Source: Nitrospira sp. (GTDB taxonomy: Bacteria; Nitrospirota; Nitrospiria; Nitrospirales; Nitrospiraceae). From it: 64,000 bases of DNA. Below, one piece after another: positions 35,868 through 42,836 of this stretch. The translations under genes were made by a program, and so were the position numbers. Under the pieces are notes generated by a model. The model was not told where the DNA came from. It saw nothing but the letters and a program-made list of their open reading frames with translations, and made no database searches. The stretch is from contig JALDRG010000007.1 of NCBI GenBank assembly GCA_031315995.1, forward strand, positions 62,001-126,000, written 5' to 3'. Numbering within the stretch: position 1 is the stretch's first letter; each line of letters opens with the position of its first letter.

Positions 35868-36851
35868 TCAGCGACCAACCGTGACGTTCGCCATCGTGGT
35901 GACGCCAACCTGCTGGAGACTGGCCATCCCTGTGTTCTGAATGGCGACGGTGACTCCGGCGGCGCCGCTCAACCCGGAGAGATTGTTGGAGGCATTGAAG
36001 GTTCCTGCGCTTCCGCCGTATGCATCCCCTCCTCGATCACCGTTTCCACCGTATCCACCATTGGCGGTTGCGGTCGCGGCTCCGCTGGTCGCGGCGCCGC
36101 CTGAACCACCGTTTCCACCGGTCGCCGTTCCACCGTTTCCACCAGTTGCATTACCTGCCTCCCAATCGGTAGCGCCATTGGTGGTATTCCCCGTATTGGT
36201 GCCGCCGTCGCCAGGACTGCCAGTGCCGCCATTGGCAGTGCCTCCGTTAGTGCCGTTGGACGTGCTGCCGGCGCCGCCGGTGGCAGAGCCACCATTGGCC
36301 TTGGCATAACCACCATCGTCACCGCGGCCCCCCTTGGCTGCAGAATACGCTTTGGCTGTGGCATAGCCGCCATCTCCGCCACGACCCCCATCATTTCCGT
36401 AATTGTATGCGTTGCCCCCGGAATGCCCGCTGTGAGAGATCCTGTTGCCTGACACATATCCATCGAGCTTAGTGGCATTGACCACCGTGCTCTTGTTGAA
36501 CGCGTTGGTCAGGCTCAGTTGCAACGAGGTGGTGGCCGTCGAGTAGTTGTTGGCTGCCGCTCCAAAGGGGGAGTGATCGTTCTCGGCTTTTCCCTTATAG
36601 ACTGTCTTCTCGTTATAACTATCTTTAATCTTTGAGCTTTCGTCCGTTTTGGTAATGGTCTTCGTAGACTCGTTGTAGCTATCCTTAATCTTTGAAATGT
36701 CGTTATAGCTGTCATCGGTTTTCGTCTTCACCAAGGCCTTCGATTGGTCCGATGCCGCGGCGCTGCCGTTGTCGACCGTTTGAGCGCCCGCGTGGGGGGA
36801 AAGGGCGAAGGCCAATGCCAACGCTGCCGTCGTAATCATCATTCTTTTCAT
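35868..36851 (-). CDS. Secreted Gly/Asn/Thr-rich repeat protein, candidate major amyloid subunit
   Basis: A 327-residue protein with a signal peptide (cut after AGA, about residue 23). Residues 40-90 are a Lys/Ser/Tyr/Asn region in which KIKDSYNE occurs at 54-61 and 74-81. Residues 141-281 are almost entirely Gly, Asn, Ser, Thr and Ala, with many GG turns (GGNGGTATGGNGG). The end (288-327) is SGLSGAAGVTVAIQNTGMA then SLQQVGVTTMANV, recalling the Ala/Gly and Gln/Asn repeat ends of FapB and FapC. No enzyme motif exists. It heads the cluster and has a strong GAGGAGGG site before its ATG. I infer a fibre-forming surface protein. Confidence 0.7.
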   Translation of the reverse strand: MKRMMITTAALALAFALSPHAGAQTVDNGSAAASDQSKALVKTKTDDSYNDISKIKDSYNESTKTITKTDESSKIKDSYNEKTVYKGKAENDHSPFGAAANNYSTATTSLQLSLTNAFNKSTVVNATKLDGYVSGNRISHSGHSGGNAYNYGNDGGRGGDGGYATAKAYSAAKGGRGDDGGYAKANGGSATGGAGSTSNGTNGGTANGGTGSPGDGGTNTGNTTNGATDWEAGNATGGNGGTATGGNGGSGGAATSGAATATANGGYGGNGDRGGDAYGGSAGTFNASNNLSGLSGAAGVTVAIQNTGMASLQQVGVTTMANVTVGR

Positions 36852-38104
36852 GACACCCTCCTCACAATCATTAGCGGTTAAAGAGAATCACTGTCGACCC
36901 ACACGGGGCCACTTCTCACTGACTGATACTCGGAATGCGATGACTCGTCACCTCCTTTCCACATAGTTCTTCATGTACCGTAGTCCTAGAAGGGCCGTAA
37001 CATGCGACAACACCTGTACGATAAAGATTGGGAAGAACCGTGGATTGAGCATTGTGCACCTGGGGAAATACGATTGAGAATAAATACTTCTTGATGTAAT
37101 CACTTACAATCGTAGAGATACTTATATTGCTGTAGTGTTTGTAGTGACGTTAAATGCACGGATTTACCTGTTCACAATATCGGCATCAGAACCAAGCCGC
37201 CCAGATCCTGCGCATCGACTGCAAATGCTGCTGACGAAACTCAGGAAATGCCACTATTCCTTCGAGTCACCGCAGGATCTATGTGAGGAGCGTGTTGCAG
37301 GTTTAACGGCGAGATCGTCAGCAGGCAATACTGCAAGAAAAGCAATCCCGGTGTAGCACTGCTGCTTCGATCGTACCGTTCAACTTGTGTAGGGAGAGTG
37401 CATTCACTATGCCGCGCGATCATAAGGTGGATGTGGGGGTGGAAGTACGTATTCTCAAACGCTAAAAAATACCAATATTATGAGAGGTCAAATAGAAGTG
37501 GAGATTGTGCAACCGTTTCGATACATTTTCGTATCCGGTTCGATACGTCTTCGTATCGGTCGGCTATACATTAGGCCATGCCGTTCACTCCACCGCTAGA
37601 AGAAATTCTAGACGTGACGAGATCCATCCTGGTGACCTATTTCATGTTCAACGACATTCTTCTTCAATCGTGAATTTCTCCGAAGACTGGCAATTCATGC
37701 GCCTGAGCCCCCAATACCGGCGTGAGGCTACACCGTGTACATTTGAAGCAGTTTGCTCTGGAGGATAACAATTGCTGTGAGCGGGGCGACTATCACGAAT
37801 TCGCCACGAGTATGGTCAATCACAGTTTGGACGAGTGTGCGGAACGTGTGAAGCGCTCGATCGGCCATGCCTCGGTCAAGCCGGCTGAATGCATCATCCG
37901 AATCGGACTGTGGACCAGAGAACCCCACGTGACGGACTGAGAGTTGTGTCGACTGACGGGATTAGTCCCGAATTCCTGTACGGCATCGCGTTGCTCCCGG
38001 TCTTGCAATCACCATGATGGACCACTAGACTTCTTCGGCAAGGCATCGCGCACTAGGACCCAGAGTCATTGATCCCTCGCAACCAGGAATAGAAAGGAGC
38101 CGCT
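36852..38104. other. 1.25-kb intergenic region, visibly AT-richer
   Basis: No convincing gene is present on either strand; three short frames (37135-37356, 37505-37768, 37722-37940) lack plausible products. The region must hold the promoter of the Fap-like operon (minus) and of the DUF3597 gene (plus). It contains a tandem palindrome at 37519-37562 and, on the minus strand, an isolated GGAAAGGAGGTG at 36949-36960 with no start codon in range. Base composition from 36,960 to 37,600 is clearly lower in GC than its surroundings by eye. Confidence 0.6.
37519..37562. repeat. Two tandem 22-bp palindromic units
   Basis: Unit 1 (37519-37540) and unit 2 (37541-37562) both have the form C-GATAC-N6-GTATC. 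The arms are exact in both copies (GATAC with GTATC), while the spacers differ (ATTTTC and GTCTTC). One turn-and-a-bit per unit and two units side by side are typical of an operator for a dimeric repressor. The regulated gene could be either the amyloid-like operon or the DUF3597 gene. Confidence 0.65.
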
Positions 38105-38497
38105 ATGGGTTTATTCGGCACAATTTTGGAGAAGCTTGGTTTAGGCCAGTCCCCTGCGCAGGCTGCGCCACCGCCGGCTCCATCGGCACCCGCTCCCACA
38201 GCGCCACAACCCGCAGCCCCGTCCAAGGCGATGGCTGCGGTGGATGTCGTGGCCAAGCTGGAAGGTCTTGCTGCTGCGAACAAAGAAAAACTGAACTGGA
38301 AAACCTCGATTGTGGACCTCCTGAAACTGCTGGGTCTCGACAGCAGTTTGGCTGCGCGCAAAGGGTTGGCGACCGAACTCGGCTGTCCTGCACAGAAGAT
38401 GGAGGATTCTGCCCAGATGAATATGTGGTTGCACAAGACTGTGTTGCAGAAGTTGGCCGAGAACGGAGGCAACATTCCGAAGGACCTGCTGAGTTAG
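38105..38497 (+). CDS. DUF3597 domain protein
   Basis: A 130-residue protein with an N-terminal GLFGTILEKLGLG, a Pro/Ala-rich linker (20-40), and a C-terminal helical domain (VDVVAKLEGLAAANKEKLNW, SIVDLLKLLGLDSSLAARK, and SAQMNMWLHKTVLQKL in slightly variant form). This is the DUF3597 family, whose members are small cytoplasmic proteins of unknown role, related by fold to LysM-linked proteins. A 5' AGGAG ribosome-binding site precedes the ATG. A hairpin follows 23 bp after the stop. Confidence 0.88.
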   Translation: MGLFGTILEKLGLGQSPAQAAPPPAPSAPAPTAPQPAAPSKAMAAVDVVAKLEGLAAANKEKLNWKTSIVDLLKLLGLDSSLAARKGLATELGCPAQKMEDSAQMNMWLHKTVLQKLAENGGNIPKDLLS

Positions 38498-38519
38498 TCG
38501 GAGAGAAATGAGGAAGCGG

Positions 38520-38549
38520 CTGAGCAGAGGTTCGTGAGCCTCTGCTCAG
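38520..38549 (+). terminator. 11-bp hairpin after the DUF3597 gene
   Basis: CTGAGCAGAGG at 38520-38530 pairs exactly with CCTCTGCTCAG at 38539-38549, around an eight-base loop. It is 23 bp downstream of the stop. There is no T-tract, so it may act as a Rho-assisted or mRNA-stabilising end. Confidence 0.5.
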
Positions 38550-38606
38550 TGAGACTGAGTTGTGAGAGCAAGCGGCTGTGCGCCGTCCGCACCGGTATCC
38601 CATTCC

Positions 38607-39071
38607 ATGTTCGACGTCGTCCTCTATCAACCGGAAATTCCCCCGAACACAGGCAACATCATCCGCCTCTGCGCGAATACCGGCGCCAGGCTGCACCTGG
38701 TCAAACCATTGGGCTTTACGCTTGAAGATAAGCAGTTGCTGCGCGCGGGGCTCGACTATCATGAATTTGCCAGCCTGACGGTGCACGAACGTTGGGAAGA
38801 CTGTGTGGAGCAGTTGAGGGACCGGCGTCTCTTTGCCGTGTCCACCAAGGGCACCCAGCACTACCATCTCGTGCACTACCTCGAAGACGATGTATTCGTA
38901 TTCGGTCCCGAAACCCGCGGGTTGCCCCCTGAGATCCTGGGAAGTGTAATCGCGGACCGGCGGCTTCGCGTGCCGATGGTGAAGGGAAGCCGCAGCCTCA
39001 ATCTCTCGAATGCGGTAGCGGTGGTCATTTATGAGGCCTGGCGGCAGCTCGACTTCGGAAGGTCGGTGTGA
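38607..39071 (+). CDS. trmL: tRNA (cytidine/uridine-34-2'-O)-methyltransferase
   Basis: A 154-residue SPOUT methyltransferase. The first motif is YQPEIPPNTGNIIRLCANTG, the middle carries VFGPETRGLP, and the knotted AdoMet site is VKGSRSLNLSNAVAVVIYEA. This is the TrmL (YibK) family, which methylates the ribose of the wobble nucleotide in some tRNA-Leu isoacceptors. The start is ATG 38607, since family members begin with MFxVVLYxPEIPxNTG. A longer frame from 38562 would add 15 unrelated residues. Confidence 0.94.
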   Translation: MFDVVLYQPEIPPNTGNIIRLCANTGARLHLVKPLGFTLEDKQLLRAGLDYHEFASLTVHERWEDCVEQLRDRRLFAVSTKGTQHYHLVHYLEDDVFVFGPETRGLPPEILGSVIADRRLRVPMVKGSRSLNLSNAVAVVIYEAWRQLDFGRSV

Positions 39072-39341
39072 AGAAGTGACGCGCACACTGAATGTTTCTT
39101 TCATTTGCGAAGGGCTCGCGCGCAGCTGCGAGATTCGCACCCGTTTCTCGCGTTCTTCTGGCTAGTCCGTCATACGGAACGTCCCAGTGGATACTCACGG
39201 ACATTTCCCGTTAGAGTGAGGTGCCATAAGCGACCGGCGCTGCCTATCCGAGGGAGCAGGGTCGACTGGCCGACGCGCGTAGAGCGACATGCGTTCACAA
39301 TGTTCGGAGTAAGGGTCGTCGGGACTCATTGGAGACATGCA

Positions 39342-39797
39342 ATGAATGATCAAGAGAAGCAAGGGGCCGTGGGAATACTCAACCGCATTATGGAACACGA
39401 GTTGGCCGGTGTGGTGCGTTATACGCATTACGCACTGATGGTGTATGGGTACAACCGTATTCCGATCGTATCTTGGCTGAAGGGCAATGCCGATGAGAGT
39501 CTGGCGCATGCGCATAAAGCCGGTGAACTCGTGACGTTGTTGGGCGGCCACCCCTCGCTGAAAATCGGTACACTATTGGAAACTGAGAAACATGACGTGG
39601 GAGATATTTTGCGGGAGAGTTTGGAGCATGAGAAAGCGGCCGTCGCCTCCTATTATGAACTGTTGAAATTGGCCGAAGGCAAGTCCGTGCTGCTCGAAGA
39701 GTATGCGAGAGAGATGATTGTCGGTGAAGAGCTGCATCTGGACGAGGTCAATAAGATGTTGCGCAAATCAGGAGATGTCCAGGCGTTTCGTTCCTGA
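39342..39797 (+). CDS. Ferritin-like / bacterioferritin-type protein
   Basis: A 151-residue four-helix-bundle protein. Its metal-ligand segments are MEHELAGVVRYTHYAL, ADESLAHAHKAGELV, EHEKAAVASYYELL and VGEELHLDEVNKML. The sequence order fits a bacterioferritin-like family found in cyanobacteria and other bacteria, in which the second helix motif deviates from the classic ExxH of bacterioferritin. It should oxidise and store iron, or act as a mini-ferritin. The start is ATG 39342 with GGAG at 39331-39334. Codons upstream to 39105 are open but have no matching family sequence. Confidence 0.82.
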   Translation: MNDQEKQGAVGILNRIMEHELAGVVRYTHYALMVYGYNRIPIVSWLKGNADESLAHAHKAGELVTLLGGHPSLKIGTLLETEKHDVGDILRESLEHEKAAVASYYELLKLAEGKSVLLEEYAREMIVGEELHLDEVNKMLRKSGDVQAFRS

Positions 39798-40046
39798 GCA
39801 TGGCGTGAATCGAATGGGTATGAAGCGGTTGGCTTCCTCTGAATCGCGTCACTCTGGTCGCGATCGTGATCTATGACGCGTGATGCAGGTCGAGCTTGGA
39901 TCTGCGATACGTGAGCCGTTTGCTTGACGAACACGCGCGTGAAACGGTCGGATGCACATCTGCTTGTCTTGCTCTATTCAAGATTGGTCTGATAGGCTCA
40001 ACCTTCTGCTGCAGGCACGTAACCCCCTGAACGGAGGAAGACTACC

Positions 40047-40481
40047 ATGGGAGAGGTCGATACAGCCCCGGAAGTGGCCGCCAAGGTCATTGAAGATCTC
40101 ACGGCGTTGGAAGTGGACCAGGAAAAGGGTGAGCGTCTTTACAAGGCCGCCCTGGTGCAGTCTCAATCAGGTACGACTTATCGGATGTTGGCCAAGGTGG
40201 CGAAGAACGGCAAAGTCGATCTGGTTCATTACGGCTGTGAACTCGATGCGGACGGAAAACCGACGACCAAGTGGAAGATCAGACGCATCCTCGAGCAGGC
40301 TCCTGAGCGGTTCGACAAAGAGCTCGAGACCATCAAGCAGGGAGTCGCGGAGAGTGGGGAAGTGGTGCAGGGCGCGTGGGTACACGATATGACCGGCCTG
40401 CCGGACGTGGCGGCCCAGGGCACGAGTTTGGATGAGTGGTCTCGGAATACGATCGCGGAGGTTCGAAAGAAACCCAATTAG
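40047..40481 (+). CDS. Hypothetical cytoplasmic protein (144 aa)
   Basis: A soluble alpha/beta protein that I do not recognise. It starts MGEVDTAPEVAAKVIEDL, has a basic middle (GKVDLVHYGCELDADGKP) and ends in a helical region. GGAGGAAG at 40034-40041 is a good ribosome-binding site for ATG 40047. It is 250 bp after the ferritin-like gene and converges with the ATP-grasp gene. Confidence 0.65.
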   Translation: MGEVDTAPEVAAKVIEDLTALEVDQEKGERLYKAALVQSQSGTTYRMLAKVAKNGKVDLVHYGCELDADGKPTTKWKIRRILEQAPERFDKELETIKQGVAESGEVVQGAWVHDMTGLPDVAAQGTSLDEWSRNTIAEVRKKPN

Positions 40482-40515
40482 CCGATGCCGGGCGCCATAG
40501 CGTAGCGACCGGCAC

Positions 40516-41808
40516 TCAAAAACTCATGGCCGGAGCACTTGGTGGTAAGGGCGGCGAATCGGTTGCGGTTCGTGGTGAGGCGGTGATGACGACTGTCAAT
40601 CGGCGATGTGCGTCCCGTAGCGACCGCTCCACATCATCCGGGGTCTCCCCTCGTGCCAGGAGAAAGCCCAGGTAGCGCGTCCCTTCCGGGAGGGGGATCA
40701 GTTCATCACCGGCCTCTGCCGTGATCGTCAGTTCCTCGATCCCCGCCACTGCCTTCGCTTCCACTTGTCCCCGCACCTCATGCAGTCGGCCGCCATACGG
40801 AATAGGGAGCATCATCACGCCCGCCGCCCGCTCTTGCTTGGTAAGAGGAGGGAGGGGCATCCGTAGCGCCTGTCGGAGGATCAGCTCTTCAAGCGACATT
40901 CCGGCGGCGAAGTCCAGGGTTCTGGAGCAGCGTCCCCCGATCGTGCGCGCCGCCATTTCAATGACCCACACCCCGTTCTGATTCACCCGAAATTCTGCAT
41001 GAACCGGTCCCTCCCGGAGATCGAGGGCTTCGGCTGTGCGTCCGGCACAGGCGACAATGTGCTGCTGCACGTCGGAAGCGAGACGAGACGGCGTCACATA
41101 GATCGTTTCTTCGAAGTAGGGGCCGTCGAGCGGGTCAGGCTTGTCGAACATCGCCAGTGGCTGGAGCACGCCGTTGGTGAGTAATCCCTCCAGCGCCACT
41201 TCCATCCCCGGCACAAAGTCTTCGGCAAGGATCCACCGGGCCTGCTCATCGATTGCCGTCAGACCCAAGGCAGCGAGGAGCTTGCCCACCCGACGGAACG
41301 CTTGTGTAAACTCTTCCTCGTCATTCGCGCGAATCACCCCACAACTGGCAGAGAGGATCAGCGGCTTCACCACGCAGGGATAGCGTACCTGTCTGGCGAA
41401 CGTCGTCGGGTCACCATCGAGAGGGAATACGGCATGGCGGGGGACGGTAATGCCCTGTGCTGAAAGCAGTTCGCGCATCCGGCGCTTATTGCCCGCCGCG
41501 GTTACAGACGCGACGGAGTTGTGAGGCAATCCGAGCGCCTCTGCCACGACCGCGGCGGTAACGGCGGTGACATCATTCACGCCAATCACGGCATCGATCG
41601 GGTGATGCCGGGCAAATGCCACCGTGGCTCGTGCGGCAGCCTGCGGATTCCGAACATCCAGCGCCAGGATATTGCCGGATAAGTCGGGCAGCGCCTCGGC
41701 AGCCCCCTCCGTCCCGATGGTCACGGCGATATTAATGCGGCTGGCTGCCTCGATGAACGCTTCTGCTCGATAGGTTCGCGCCGGCAGGAGAAGGAGCAGT
41801 CTCGACAT
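40516..41808 (-). CDS. ATP-grasp domain protein
   Basis: A 430-residue ATP-grasp enzyme. The N-terminal pre-ATP-grasp part begins MSRLLLLLPARTYRAEAF. The nucleotide-binding region has NKRRMRELLSAQGITVPRH, VRYPCVVKPLILSASCGV and AEDFVPGMEVALEGLL. Metal ligands lie in VHAEFRVNQNGVWVIEMAARTIGG. Such enzymes join a carboxylate to an amine or thiol using ATP. It is the last gene of a three-gene minus-strand set after the radical SAM and DUF169 genes, which suggests a small-molecule or peptide-modification pathway. The substrate cannot be read from sequence. Confidence 0.87.
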   Translation of the reverse strand: MSRLLLLLPARTYRAEAFIEAASRINIAVTIGTEGAAEALPDLSGNILALDVRNPQAAARATVAFARHHPIDAVIGVNDVTAVTAAVVAEALGLPHNSVASVTAAGNKRRMRELLSAQGITVPRHAVFPLDGDPTTFARQVRYPCVVKPLILSASCGVIRANDEEEFTQAFRRVGKLLAALGLTAIDEQARWILAEDFVPGMEVALEGLLTNGVLQPLAMFDKPDPLDGPYFEETIYVTPSRLASDVQQHIVACAGRTAEALDLREGPVHAEFRVNQNGVWVIEMAARTIGGRCSRTLDFAAGMSLEELILRQALRMPLPPLTKQERAAGVMMLPIPYGGRLHEVRGQVEAKAVAGIEELTITAEAGDELIPLPEGTRYLGFLLARGETPDDVERSLRDAHRRLTVVITASPRTATDSPPLPPSAPAMSF

Positions 41809-41922
41809 CGTTCGCCACGCTAGTGAATCGTGCAGCGTCTTCGCTGCGGATAAAAGTGCAGGACGAATGGCCTTGAGCCGGTTCGAAAAGATCCCGCTCC
41901 GGCTCAGGTCAGGAACGGCGCG

Positions 41923-42639
41923 TCACGATGGAAGCGCGGCGGCTGCGCGGGCCTTGTGAAATGCTTCTAACTGACGGTTGGCTTCAATGATGACACCCAA
42001 TTTTTGCAACACCGCGCTCACCTTTTCGCCGGGTATGGCGTAATAACCTTCGTCATCTCCAAGTCCGGTATAGACGCGATTGCCGATACAACCAAAACTG
42101 GTGGCTGTCTGTCCCGACTGCAATGATTCCGGCAACACGGCGCAGGTCGGCCGCCCCATTGTGGCGCCACCGCCGGCTACGCCCGCCGCCTGTGCGGCCT
42201 CCGCCAGCAGCATCAGCTGCTTAACGGTCCCGCGAACCACGACCACGTCGGGCGCGAAGGTGGCCTTCTGCAGTGGCGCATAGATGGCCACCTGAAACGG
42301 TTTTTGTCGACGCGGGATCATCGGAATATCTGCCATTGTGAGATATTGCAGGCCTACCATGGTCTGCACCAGGCCGTTCAGCTCAGTCGCCACCTGTGGC
42401 GGCAGCTCCACACCGTGGGTATGGGCTCCGACCGGACAGGTATAGTGATCCGAGGCTTCCGTGTAGAAGACCTGTCCCTCTGCCGCCAATTTCCAATACC
42501 CACACCCTGCCGGCGCCGGCGCGGCGACATGCGGAATGCCGCCGGGAGGGGTATCCCGAAACGCGATTGCGACGGCCGGTACCTGTAAACCCAAGAGTTC
42601 TTGTATCTGCGTGCCTTGTGTCATCAGTTCAGCTTCCAC
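41923..42639 (-). CDS. DUF169 family protein
   Basis: A 238-residue protein with the DUF169 pattern: 'LLGLQVPAVAIAFRDTPP' at the start, AGCGYWKLAAEGQVFYTEAS and CPVGAHTHG in the first third, and PTCAVLPESLQSGQTATSFGCIGNR near the end. Several Cys are conserved in the family. The function is unknown; some members occur with corrinoid or radical-SAM genes. The start is GTG 42639, with GGAGAGGGG about ten bases upstream; an internal ATG at 42624 is the alternative. It is 114 bp upstream of the ATP-grasp gene. Confidence 0.85.
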   Translation of the reverse strand: MEAELMTQGTQIQELLGLQVPAVAIAFRDTPPGGIPHVAAPAPAGCGYWKLAAEGQVFYTEASDHYTCPVGAHTHGVELPPQVATELNGLVQTMVGLQYLTMADIPMIPRRQKPFQVAIYAPLQKATFAPDVVVVRGTVKQLMLLAEAAQAAGVAGGGATMGRPTCAVLPESLQSGQTATSFGCIGNRVYTGLGDDEGYYAIPGEKVSAVLQKLGVIIEANRQLEAFHKARAAAALPS

Positions 42640-42836
42640 CTATCGTTCCCCTCTCCTGTATGTGACTCCATCCGAACGTTGTTTCAAAGTGATCTGCGCG
42701 AAGGTCGTTCAAGAGGGCTTGCATGAATCGACGTCGGAGGGACGTGCATGCGCTCTCCTGCGCCGGTTTCTTAAACACCTCTCGCGCCGCGACGGAGTGG
42801 ACGCAGGGTCGCCGCCATCCTCTGCTCGGCATCCTA

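Noticed and set aside
35941..36309. Pro/Ala/Val-rich open frame on the plus strand opposite the Gly-rich gene
   Set aside because: It is the antisense of a repetitive GC-biased gene, and its low-complexity composition follows from that. It has no ribosome-binding site.
37519..37562. A possible CRISPR-like repeat
   Set aside because: Only two units with no spacers, and internal palindromes; an operator is a better explanation.
37135..37940. Three short plus-strand open frames in the 1.25-kb gap
   Set aside because: They have no recognisable family, poor starts and amino-acid use unlike the neighbouring genes; one covers the tandem palindrome. Chance is more likely.
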